Below, in pieces: positions 1 through 5,401 of a DNA stretch of 5,401 nucleotides. Position numbers and translations under genes: made by a program. The stretch covers positions 1 through 5,401 of the forward strand of contig JAOZVT010000780.1 in the NCBI GenBank assembly GCA_025869455.1. Direction: 5' to 3'. Under the pieces are notes generated by a model. It ran no database searches, had not been told where the DNA came from, and was given only the letters and a program-made list of their open reading frames with translations. The stretch's first letter is position 1, and each line of letters starts with the position of its first letter. This DNA comes from Prosthecobacter sp. (lineage in GTDB: Bacteria > Verrucomicrobiota > Verrucomicrobiia > Verrucomicrobiales > Verrucomicrobiaceae).

Positions 1-580
1 GGATCGCGGTTATTCGGCAGACTTGAGTTACCTGAGAGATAAAAGCAATCAACTGTTGCCTCATCATGTGGCCATCGTCCCGCGTGCGGGGAATGACTTG
101 GTGTCGGGTGATCTGAAGCAGTGGCCTCTTTCCTATTGGCCCAAATTGGCCCAATGCATTTTGGATCAAGGCTGGACCCCTGTCGTGCTAGGTAGGGCGG
201 GGGATCTGGATATGTCGGACATGCCTGCTGGCACATTGGATAGACTGGGTAAGCATTCGGTTTCTGAGGCTGCGGCTTACGCCTCGCGTTGTGCTGGCCT
301 CATTGGCAATGACTCAGGTTTATATCATATCGCATTAGCCATGGGCGTCCCCGCCGTAGGCTTGTTTGGTCCTACGGCAGTCGCACGCACGGGTCCGTTT
401 CGGGCTGAGCATGGTTTGGCGCTTACGGCTCCTTTGAGTTGTGTGCCTTGCTGCTCATCCGTTTGCGAAGTTCCGGCTAAAGGTCGTTCTGAACGTGAAC
501 GTCCTTTTTGCCTTTCGGCTCTCCGCCCGGATGCGGTGTGGGCTAGAGCCTTTGAACATTTTTCTCGCCTAGACGCATGA
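1..580 (+). CDS. GT9 (heptosyltransferase-type) glycosyltransferase, C-terminal part, 5' truncated by window edge
   Basis: The reading frame is open to the left edge (first full codon at base 2), so about 192 residues of a protein usually near 340-360 are present. The TTG at 23 is probably an internal Leu codon rather than the start. Visible GT9 features are a VPRAGND segment followed by the K-x-W-P-like KQWP, which is the usual start of the C-terminal nucleotide-sugar-binding half, and the signature GNDSGLYHIALAMGVP with LFGPT at about 305-375. Near the end is a cysteine cluster (Cys codons at 440, 449, 452, 464, 509) resembling the C-x-P-C...C...C segment of many WaaF/WaaC-like proteins. 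Family members transfer ADP-heptose or another sugar to lipopolysaccharide core on the cytoplasmic face. Family assignment is firm; the sugar is unknown, and a heptose is only the default. Its TGA overlaps the next start by four bases (ATGA). Confidence 0.9.
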   Translation, partial: DRGYSADLSYLRDKSNQLLPHHVAIVPRAGNDLVSGDLKQWPLSYWPKLAQCILDQGWTPVVLGRAGDLDMSDMPAGTLDRLGKHSVSEAAAYASRCAGLIGNDSGLYHIALAMGVPAVGLFGPTAVARTGPFRAEHGLALTAPLSCVPCCSSVCEVPAKGRSERERPFCLSALRPDAVWARAFEHFSRLDA

Positions 581-2136
581 ATGAAGGACGCAGTGGAGCG
601 ATGTTCCCCATGTTTATCATGGGGGGCGTGGGTTTGTTCGCCCTCGCTTCCATCTTATTGACAGAAGGCAATACGGTCGGCGAGTTTTGCCGTTATCTCC
701 TCGTCGGCGGCTTTTTGCTCAGCGTGGTTTCTCCGCGCACGGGCTTTTATATTTGGCTGACCTTGTGCGGGTACAATGACTTGCTGAAAAGGCTCATGAT
801 CATGGGCGGGCGCGTCAGCCACGGCGATTTGCCTTTTGTGCTCGGGATCACCCCCGCGATGTTTGGCGGAGTCGTGGTGGCATTGGCGATAGGTGGTTTG
901 TTGGGAACTCGGCGATTGGTATTTCGAGATCTAGTCGCCATCGCTGCGGGTTGTGTGTTGATGGTCGGAACGGGTGCTCTTGCCTACCTGAAAGAAAAAG
1001 CGGGTATGAATGGGGTGCTCCAAGCCATGGCTAACAATGGATTGTATGCACTGCTGTTGTTTGTGCTGCCCATGCTTTTCCGCTCCGTGACCGACATTCA
1101 GAAGCTCTGGCGGCTACTCGTCTTTATCTTTTTGCCGGTGGCCATTTATGGGGTGATCCAGCAGCTTCAAGGGTTTGCCGAGTTTGAGGTGGACTATCTG
1201 AAAACGGGGTTAAGCATCGAAATCAAACAACTTGTGGCAGGGGAGGTTCGCGCCTTTTCCACTCTCAATTCTCCAAGCGCCTTATCTGTGGTCTGTGCGA
1301 GTCTAGCCGCCGTCAGTTTGTTCCTGGGGTTTGGGAGCACTGAAAAAGATCAGCGTCCGCTTTTGCGCCCTTCGATCGCTATCCTGTGCTTCGTTATTCA
1401 TTTTGCAGGTTTGATTGCCTCTACGAGCCGCACGCCAATTTTCATTGTGCCCATCGCCCTTGTTGCGGGCTGGTGCTTTTATTCGAAATTCCGCACTCGC
1501 TTGTTCTACCTGTTTTCAGGAGGCAGCTTTCTTGCTTTGGTGCTCAGTTCCCCCTGGTTGGTTCAACGCATTGATTTGGTCAACGAGTTCATCGGTCGTT
1601 TAGCGACTCCAGGTAGCTTTATGGGGCGCATGTTAACGGTTGGCACTTACTGGGATCGTTTGGAAGGTTTTGCCACTGTGCTTATGAATCCAAAGGCGTA
1701 TAGGCTCATGGGCTGGGGCATTGATGAAACGGGAGAAGGGCGGTTTCACTACCATGACCCATTGAGCGAAGTTTTGGTGCGTTTCGGGGCTATGGCGATG
1801 TTTGGCATGTTAATCTTTGGGGCCTTATTTTTGCTGCTCACCCATCACCAAGCTTGGCGACTCAATGCGGATAAGGATCGGCATTTTGCCGCACGTATGA
1901 TCGCGCTCGCCTTTGCCATCATTGCTATTTCGATGATTAGCGGAAGCATCCTGACGGTGTTTCCTAACAATGTATTGTTTTGGATGTGCTTAGCCAGCGT
2001 GGCGGCTTTAGCACGTCAGCAGGCGTTAGAACAAAAAAACTTGCAATCATCTTCCGCAGAAGAGGAAGCCTCAATGGCCATGCAAAACCGAGGTCAACGG
2101 ATCGTCCCCATGCGCCCAAGGATTAGGCGATTTTGA
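577..2136 (+). CDS. O-antigen polymerase / O-antigen ligase-like polytopic membrane protein (Wzy/WaaL-type)
   Basis: This 519-residue protein has about 12-13 hydrophobic segments, roughly at residues 10-28, 36-52, 88-110, 117-137, 155-169, 178-196, 234-252, 264-302 (two), 308-325, 400-422, 438-460 and 464-479. The arrangement fits the Wzy_C/O-antigen ligase superfamily: a loop with RAFSTLNSPSALS at 225-237 (compare the common R-x-F-x-T-x-x-N-P pattern), a TSRTP turn at 283-287, and a large, presumably periplasmic loop at about 326-399 with several Arg residues (R351, R361) and a GWGID...HYHDPLSEVLVRFG stretch at 379-404. H391 or H393 may be the catalytic His of WaaL-like enzymes. The family polymerises or ligates undecaprenyl-linked glycan at the periplasmic face; which of the two applies here cannot be decided. 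The tail, 480-519, is polar and ends strongly basic. ATG 577 gives a 4-base overlap with the GT9 gene; ATG 601, with AGGA at 585-588, is a possible alternative start. Confidence 0.85.
   Translation: MNEGRSGAMFPMFIMGGVGLFALASILLTEGNTVGEFCRYLLVGGFLLSVVSPRTGFYIWLTLCGYNDLLKRLMIMGGRVSHGDLPFVLGITPAMFGGVVVALAIGGLLGTRRLVFRDLVAIAAGCVLMVGTGALAYLKEKAGMNGVLQAMANNGLYALLLFVLPMLFRSVTDIQKLWRLLVFIFLPVAIYGVIQQLQGFAEFEVDYLKTGLSIEIKQLVAGEVRAFSTLNSPSALSVVCASLAAVSLFLGFGSTEKDQRPLLRPSIAILCFVIHFAGLIASTSRTPIFIVPIALVAGWCFYSKFRTRLFYLFSGGSFLALVLSSPWLVQRIDLVNEFIGRLATPGSFMGRMLTVGTYWDRLEGFATVLMNPKAYRLMGWGIDETGEGRFHYHDPLSEVLVRFGAMAMFGMLIFGALFLLLTHHQAWRLNADKDRHFAARMIALAFAIIAISMISGSILTVFPNNVLFWMCLASVAALARQQALEQKNLQSSSAEEEASMAMQNRGQRIVPMRPRIRRF
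603..627 (+). promoter_or_regulatory. Possible mRNA hairpin at the start of the polymerase gene
   Basis: CCCCATG (606-612) and CATGGGG (618-624) form a perfect 7-bp stem around the loop TTTAT. Two G-U pairs and one G-C pair extend it to 10 bp (603-612 with 618-627). It begins inside the alternative start codon ATG 601 and 26 bases after ATG 577. No T-tract follows, so it does not look like an intrinsic terminator. A role in limiting or tuning initiation is inference, and a stem of this length with wobble pairs can occur by chance in 5 kb. Confidence 0.3.
2034..2040 (+). other. In-phase A AAA AAC slippery heptamer near the 3' end of the polymerase gene
   Basis: An A7 run at 2033-2039 is read in the gene's frame as CAA AAA AAC (codons 486-488), exactly the X XXY YYZ phase of a -1 frameshift site. 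A weak stem, TCTTC (2050-2054) with GAAGA (2059-2063) and loop CGCA, starts 9 bases downstream. A -1 shift would replace the last residues with about 28 different ones, ending at TAG 2124-2126. The sequence is certain, but function is speculative: A AAA AAC is usually less efficient in bacteria than A AAA AAG, and no strong upstream Shine-Dalgarno-like stimulator is obvious. Confidence 0.3.
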
Positions 2137-2957
2137 TGCATCTGATGAACTTACCTTTATATCTTTTGTCACATTTAGCACGTGTCTGGCCTTTGATCCG
2201 GGGGCGCGATTTTATGCTCCGTCATGTGCTGAGACGTCCCGCTTGGCGGGATGCCCTTGGAGAGAGTTCTTCTCAGGTACAAACTCGTGCGGGCTTTCCC
2301 ATGTGTGTGAATGCTGGCAATGATTTCATTTCGATGGGCTTGAAACTCTTTGGGAATATTGAGCCCGTGACAGAGGATTTCATTCTATCCCATGTTCCTG
2401 AAGGCGGTGGCTTTGCCGATATTGGTGCCAATGTAGGTTACTTTTCTTTGTTGGTGGCCAAGTTGCGCAAGGGCGCTCATGTGCAGGCTTTTGAGCCTAA
2501 TCCGCCGATTGCAGATTTGCTGGAGCAAAGCGTTGTTTTGAATGGACTAACAAATTCCATAACCGTAAATCGTCTGGCCATCGGTGATCGCGTTGGCAGC
2601 TTGCCGTTTCGTCTGCATGATACCAATACGGGCCATTCTCGGCTGGTGGCAGAAGGCATGACTGGGGATATTGAAGTCCCGGTGGTGGTTTGGGAAACGT
2701 GGTGGGCTGAAAAGCAGCCAGAACCGATCATTCATTGTGTGAAGATGGATATTGAGGGCGCTGAACTCCTGGCCTTGCGTGGCATGAGAGAATTCCTGCT
2801 CCGGCAAAAACCAGCGTTGGTTGTTGAAGCTTACGATCATCAGCTTCGCGAATTCGGATGCACGGCTGCCGATTTAAAGCAGTACCTTCTGGATCTGGGG
2901 TATCGTGAGGCACGTCCTTCGGACGGTAATTTTTATTTCATTCACTCTGCTCTCTAA
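2136..2957 (+). CDS. FkbM-family SAM-dependent methyltransferase
   Basis: The protein has 273 residues, a normal length for FkbM-type methyltransferases. From ATG 2136, the Rossmann motif I is DIGANVGYFS starting at D95, the acidic SAM-ribose residue is E120 in AFEPNP, and the FkbM signature K-M-D-I-E-G-A-E lies at about 203-210, followed by LRG and PALVVEAY. The first 45 residues are basic and partly hydrophobic (LPLYLLSHLARVWPLI) and may help it sit near the membrane. Family members O-methylate hydroxyls of sugars and polyketides; in a glycan cluster a sugar O-methyltransferase is the likely role, with the acceptor unknown. I prefer ATG 2136, which overlaps the upstream TGA by one base (TGATG), over TTG 2133. 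AAGGA at 2118-2122 is a distant Shine-Dalgarno candidate, so initiation probably relies on coupling. Confidence 0.88.
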   Translation: MHLMNLPLYLLSHLARVWPLIRGRDFMLRHVLRRPAWRDALGESSSQVQTRAGFPMCVNAGNDFISMGLKLFGNIEPVTEDFILSHVPEGGGFADIGANVGYFSLLVAKLRKGAHVQAFEPNPPIADLLEQSVVLNGLTNSITVNRLAIGDRVGSLPFRLHDTNTGHSRLVAEGMTGDIEVPVVVWETWWAEKQPEPIIHCVKMDIEGAELLALRGMREFLLRQKPALVVEAYDHQLREFGCTAADLKQYLLDLGYREARPSDGNFYFIHSAL

Positions 2958-3652
2958 TGTCTTTGCTTCGCTCTTTTGCCCGTCGCTGGCTATTCACCTT
3001 CAATACCATTCGTTATCGGGTGGAGTGGCCTCGCATTGAGCAAGCCATGCGAATGACTCCCCGGCAAGGAGTGATCTTTGATGGTGGTGCAGGCTCGGGC
3101 GAGTTTGTGCGTCGCTGTCTTGAGCTTGGCTTTCAGGAAGCCATTGCCCTGGAATATGATGAGCAAAATTTCATTCAGCTTCAGGCAAATGCTGGCCGCC
3201 TGCCAAATGTGCGCGTCATGCGTGAATCCTTGTTAGACATCCCTTTGCCTGATGCCAGCGTGGACGTGGTTTTGTCCACCCAAGTTCTAGAGCACATCAC
3301 AGATCATGAACGGGCGGCGTCTGAATTGTGCCGCATTTTAAAACCTGGTGGTTATGCCGTTATCACGGTTCCGCGTCCGCCAGAACCGTTTCCAAATCCT
3401 GAGCACATGCGTGAAGGATACACGGAAGATGAACTAACGGCACTCTTTGCACCTTATGGGATGAAGGCCCTGGCCCACGATTGGTTTCTCACGCGGGATA
3501 CGGTGGATCGAATGCTGAGTTGCGCTAAGTTACCTGTTAAGGGAGTTTTTATCCCTGTCGTTTTGGTCGATGCAGAAACACAGCTAACTCCCAAGGAGCG
3601 CCGTGAGCTTCGTCCTTATGGATTGTTGACGGTCTTTCAAAAGGCAACCTGA
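2957..3652 (+). CDS. Class I SAM-dependent methyltransferase (Methyltransf_11 type)
   Basis: The protein has 231 residues. Motif I is DGGAGSG at 42-48, the acidic residue ending strand 2 is E66 (ALEYD), and the Methyltransf_11 core runs through LPDASVDVVLSTQVLEHI (95-112) to RILKPGGYAVITVP (124-137), including the typical LEH and LKPGG motifs. A basic, aromatic N-terminus (residues 1-26) precedes the domain. The fold and SAM use are clear, but the substrate is not: such proteins in glycan clusters methylate sugars or glycan ends, and some act on unrelated small molecules. It starts at ATG 2957, overlapping the FkbM stop by one base (TAATG). The preceding 30 bases are T/C-rich with no Shine-Dalgarno sequence, so translation probably depends on ribosomes finishing the FkbM gene. 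It is unlike the FkbM protein in its signatures, so it is not a recent duplicate. Confidence 0.87.
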   Translation: MSLLRSFARRWLFTFNTIRYRVEWPRIEQAMRMTPRQGVIFDGGAGSGEFVRRCLELGFQEAIALEYDEQNFIQLQANAGRLPNVRVMRESLLDIPLPDASVDVVLSTQVLEHITDHERAASELCRILKPGGYAVITVPRPPEPFPNPEHMREGYTEDELTALFAPYGMKALAHDWFLTRDTVDRMLSCAKLPVKGVFIPVVLVDAETQLTPKERRELRPYGLLTVFQKAT

Positions 3653-4839
3653 TGGTGGAAAGTAAACAGCAAGGGAGCGTGCTCTGGATGGACCCGTGCT
3701 TTCAATCTGGGCGGCCAACCACGCAGAGTTTGTTTCAAGCATTACCGTCATTATTGGACAAGGGCTGGCAGGTTGAATTGTGGTGCCTAGCTCACGATCA
3801 GGTGGATGATCGTGTGAAGGTTGTTCTTCTGCCTCGTGCAGCGTTTCTACGATTGCTTGAGCCTCTGTGGTTTTGGTTGGTGGCTTGGTGTCGTCTGACT
3901 TGGTCCAGACTGAGGGGTGTCAATTGGGATATTGTCCACACAACGGGGCCTGATATTCCCGGTGCCGATGTCATGTCCCTGCACTTTCACAATCGCACCT
4001 GGATAGGCCTGCAAAGTCGCGAACCTGCACATTCTATAAAAGAGCGGCTGCGTGTGTTTCACACGATGATCGGCTGGGCTCAGGAAACATTAACGCTGAA
4101 CTCCAAGCGGTGGCGTGTGATCCTTCCCGTTTCTGAAGGGCTGGCCACGAGAATTCGTCCTCAGCTATCTGTGCAGAAACAGGTGCGTGTGCTGCCCAAT
4201 GTCTTGGACACCTCCCGCTTCAATCCTGGGGTTAGAACTCGTTGGCGCGATACGCTGCGTGAGGAGATTCACGCGATGCCCCAAGACTATATCTTCGTTT
4301 TTGTCAGCACGGGGCATTATCAGCGCAAAGGTTTATGGCATGCGGTGAAGGCCCTGAATTCATGTCGTTTAACGGCTCAAGAGGAACTGGGATTGAATCT
4401 ACGTTTTCTCGTTGTTGGGGCGGGGGAGCGGGCTCAATCGAGTTTGATTCCACGACTGGATCAAACCGCCGCCAATTGGCGAGAGTGGCTGCAACTAATT
4501 CCGCCGACCCAGCAAGTCGAGCGTTGGTATGCAGGAGCAGATGCATTTTTGTTTCCTTCGCTGTATGAAACCTTTTCTCTCGTCGCCCTGGAGGCTTCTG
4601 CCTGTGGCTTGCCTTTGCTGATCACGGCTTATGATGGGCATGAAATGTATTTAGAAGAAGGGGTAAATGGCTGCATCTTACCAGAGGACACCGAAGGCAT
4701 GAGTACACGCATTCTTCAGTTTCTGCGCAAAGATCGTCATCAGATGAATCCTGGCCCTGCCCATTTTATTCAGGGTGAAGGTTATGCGGATGTCTTGGAC
4801 CAAACATACCTGGAGGTGATGAACTCACGTCCATCATGA
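3652..4839 (+). CDS. GT4-family (GT-B fold) glycosyltransferase
   Basis: This complete 395-residue protein is of normal GT4 length. The N-terminal half has a strand-1 region, VLWMDPCF (10-17), a Trp-rich hydrophobic patch at about 65-84 that could dock to the membrane, and an H-rich LHFHNRTW (110-117). The C-terminal donor-binding half begins after LPNVLDTSRFNPG (N183). It contains TGHYQRKG (K226), LVVGAGE, and the E-x7-E motif ETFSLVALE (E306 to E314) within FPSLYETFSLVALEASACGLP, the hallmark of GT4 retaining enzymes. The K226 region and the E-x7-E block recall WaaG, but the N-terminus does not, so I give no symbol. Expected role: transfer of a sugar from a nucleotide donor to a lipid-linked glycan on the cytoplasmic face. 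ATG 3652 overlaps the upstream TGA by one base, and AAAAGG at 3639-3644 gives a well-spaced ribosome binding site. Confidence 0.92.
   Translation: MVESKQQGSVLWMDPCFQSGRPTTQSLFQALPSLLDKGWQVELWCLAHDQVDDRVKVVLLPRAAFLRLLEPLWFWLVAWCRLTWSRLRGVNWDIVHTTGPDIPGADVMSLHFHNRTWIGLQSREPAHSIKERLRVFHTMIGWAQETLTLNSKRWRVILPVSEGLATRIRPQLSVQKQVRVLPNVLDTSRFNPGVRTRWRDTLREEIHAMPQDYIFVFVSTGHYQRKGLWHAVKALNSCRLTAQEELGLNLRFLVVGAGERAQSSLIPRLDQTAANWREWLQLIPPTQQVERWYAGADAFLFPSLYETFSLVALEASACGLPLLITAYDGHEMYLEEGVNGCILPEDTEGMSTRILQFLRKDRHQMNPGPAHFIQGEGYADVLDQTYLEVMNSRPS
4812..4820 (+). promoter_or_regulatory. Strong Shine-Dalgarno-like sequence ahead of the last gene, at unusually long spacing
   Basis: GGAGGTGAT matches the 3' end of 16S rRNA over nine consecutive bases, but GGAGG lies 19 bases before the ATG at 4836, well beyond the usual 5-9. 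The nearer ATG at 4819 is in the frame of the upstream GT4 and only two bases away. No in-frame start for the downstream gene lies between this site and 4836. It may hold terminating ribosomes for reinitiation, or be chance within the coding sequence. Confidence 0.4.
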
Positions 4840-5401
4840 AGTCTGGGGCGACCATTTATTTGGCTCCAGCGCATCCTAGCATGGGGTGGGTGAGTATGAA
4901 TCGTTATTGGCAGACCTTGGTTCATGAAGCCGAGGCGGATGCCGATGTGTGCTCACTCTTTCCATGTGGAGCGGTCGAGGCTCCAGGTGAAGGCCGCTGG
5001 ATGAAGCAGTGGAAGCGACGGGTGGTCTATCCATGGATGGTGAAGTCACGTGTCAAATCAGGGGTCTTGCATGTGCTTGATCACAGCTTTGCAGACTTGA
5101 TTGCTTCGGTCCGTCCGTCTGTTCGTACGGTTGTGACCGTGCATGATTTGATTCCTCTGACCGACCCTGCGGATTTGACTCCTGCGCAGCAGGCGAGGTT
5201 TCAAAAGACGGTGAACTGGATAGCTCGTGCAGATAAGGTCGTGTGTGTGTCTGAGCATACACGCGCAGAGGTGTTGCGTCTTTTGAAGGTGGCTGCTGAA
5301 AAAGTGCATGTATTGCCAAATGGCACGTCGCAGTTAGCCACTCCAGATGTGGCCATGAAGCGGCGGCTTGCTGCCCTGCCTCCCTTTATTTTGAGCGTTG
5401 G
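4836..5401 (+). CDS. GT4-family glycosyltransferase, N-terminal part, 3' truncated by window edge
   Basis: The frame opens at ATG 4836 and stays open to the right edge (188 complete codons), about half of a normal 360-400-residue GT4 enzyme. Visible features are strand 1, TIYLAPAHPSMGW (6-18), the acceptor-domain motif TVHDLIPL around H103-D104, a VCVSEHTRAEVL segment with S139-E140, and VHVLPNG with N162, which leads into the donor domain. VHDLIPL plus VSEHTR plus LPNG is typical of the GT4 group that includes mannosyl- and rhamnosyl-transferases. The E-x7-E motif should lie beyond the window. The N-terminus is unlike the preceding GT4, so the two are probably distinct linkage enzymes, not a tandem duplication. 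ATG 4836 forms a four-base overlap (ATGA) with the previous stop and is needed to include strand 1; the next ATG (4881) would remove it. Confidence 0.9.
   Translation, partial: MKSGATIYLAPAHPSMGWVSMNRYWQTLVHEAEADADVCSLFPCGAVEAPGEGRWMKQWKRRVVYPWMVKSRVKSGVLHVLDHSFADLIASVRPSVRTVVTVHDLIPLTDPADLTPAQQARFQKTVNWIARADKVVCVSEHTRAEVLRLLKVAAEKVHVLPNGTSQLATPDVAMKRRLAALPPFILSV

Noticed and set aside
23..25. TTG as the start of the GT9 gene
   Set aside because: The frame continues upstream to the window edge and the GT9 N-terminal half is missing, so the true start lies outside the window.
1386..1603. Two overlapping 62-codon plus-strand frames inside the polymerase gene
   Set aside because: They are out-of-frame readings of a conserved membrane-protein region with no ribosome binding site or domain.
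2133..2135. TTG as the start of the FkbM gene
   Set aside because: The adjacent ATG at 2136 is a better start and gives the standard TGATG overlap.
2235..2253. GC-rich inverted repeat CCCGC-TTG-GCGGG inside the FkbM gene
   Set aside because: It is 8 bp with one G-U pair and a 3-base loop, about 100 bases into a coding region and with no T-tract. Stems like this are expected by chance at this GC content.
5241..5250. (GT)5 dinucleotide run in the last gene, a possible phase-variable repeat
   Set aside because: Five units are too few to expect high-rate slippage, and the run is explained by the Val-Cys-Val codons of the conserved VCVSEHT segment.
5053..5319. Minus-strand open frames of 83-88 codons opposite the last gene
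   Set aside because: They lie wholly opposite a clear GT4 coding region, overlap each other in different frames, and show no recognisable domain. The same applies to the minus-strand frames at 747-941, 2477-2913, 3847-4062 and 4304-4546.
1..5401. CRISPR array, insertion sequence, tRNA or rRNA gene, riboswitch, defence or toxin-antitoxin system
   Set aside because: No repeated spacer units, transposase-like proteins, terminal inverted repeats or RNA folds were seen; overlapping coding regions fill the whole window.

Overview
The window is a slice through the middle of a surface-polysaccharide gene cluster (O-antigen, lipopolysaccharide or exopolysaccharide type). It holds six genes, all on the plus strand, with no intergenic DNA. 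The first gene is cut by the left edge and the last by the right edge. A GT9 (heptosyltransferase-type) enzyme points to a Gram-negative bacterium with an outer membrane. GC content looks close to 50-55%. The overall flavour (GT9, Wzy/WaaL-like protein, FkbM methyltransferase, several GT4 enzymes) would suit Verrucomicrobiota or a similar environmental lineage, but this is a guess because nothing in the window is phylum-specific.

Layout: 1-580, C-terminal half of a GT9 glycosyltransferase. 577-2136, polytopic O-antigen polymerase/ligase-like protein. 2136-2957, FkbM-family methyltransferase. 2957-3652, class I SAM methyltransferase of the Methyltransf_11 type. 3652-4839, complete GT4 glycosyltransferase. 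4836-5401, N-terminal part of a second GT4 enzyme that runs off the window. Every junction is a stop/start overlap of 1 or 4 bases (ATGA, TGATG, TAATG, TGATG, ATGA), so the six genes almost certainly form one translationally coupled operon. I see no convincing promoter, operator or terminator; the operon's promoter should lie upstream of the window.

Inferred division of labour: the GT9 and GT4 enzymes add sugars to a lipid-linked or core acceptor on the cytoplasmic face. The two methyltransferases probably modify the glycan or its precursors, for example by O-methylating a sugar. The polytopic protein polymerises or ligates the finished unit on the periplasmic face. The sugar identities cannot be read from the sequence.

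No radically new system is visible. The points worth a second look are mainly at the translation level: an in-phase A AAA AAC slippery heptamer near the end of the polymerase gene, a hairpin at its start, and a very strong but oddly distant Shine-Dalgarno sequence before the last gene. The two-methyltransferase cassette is a further point of interest.
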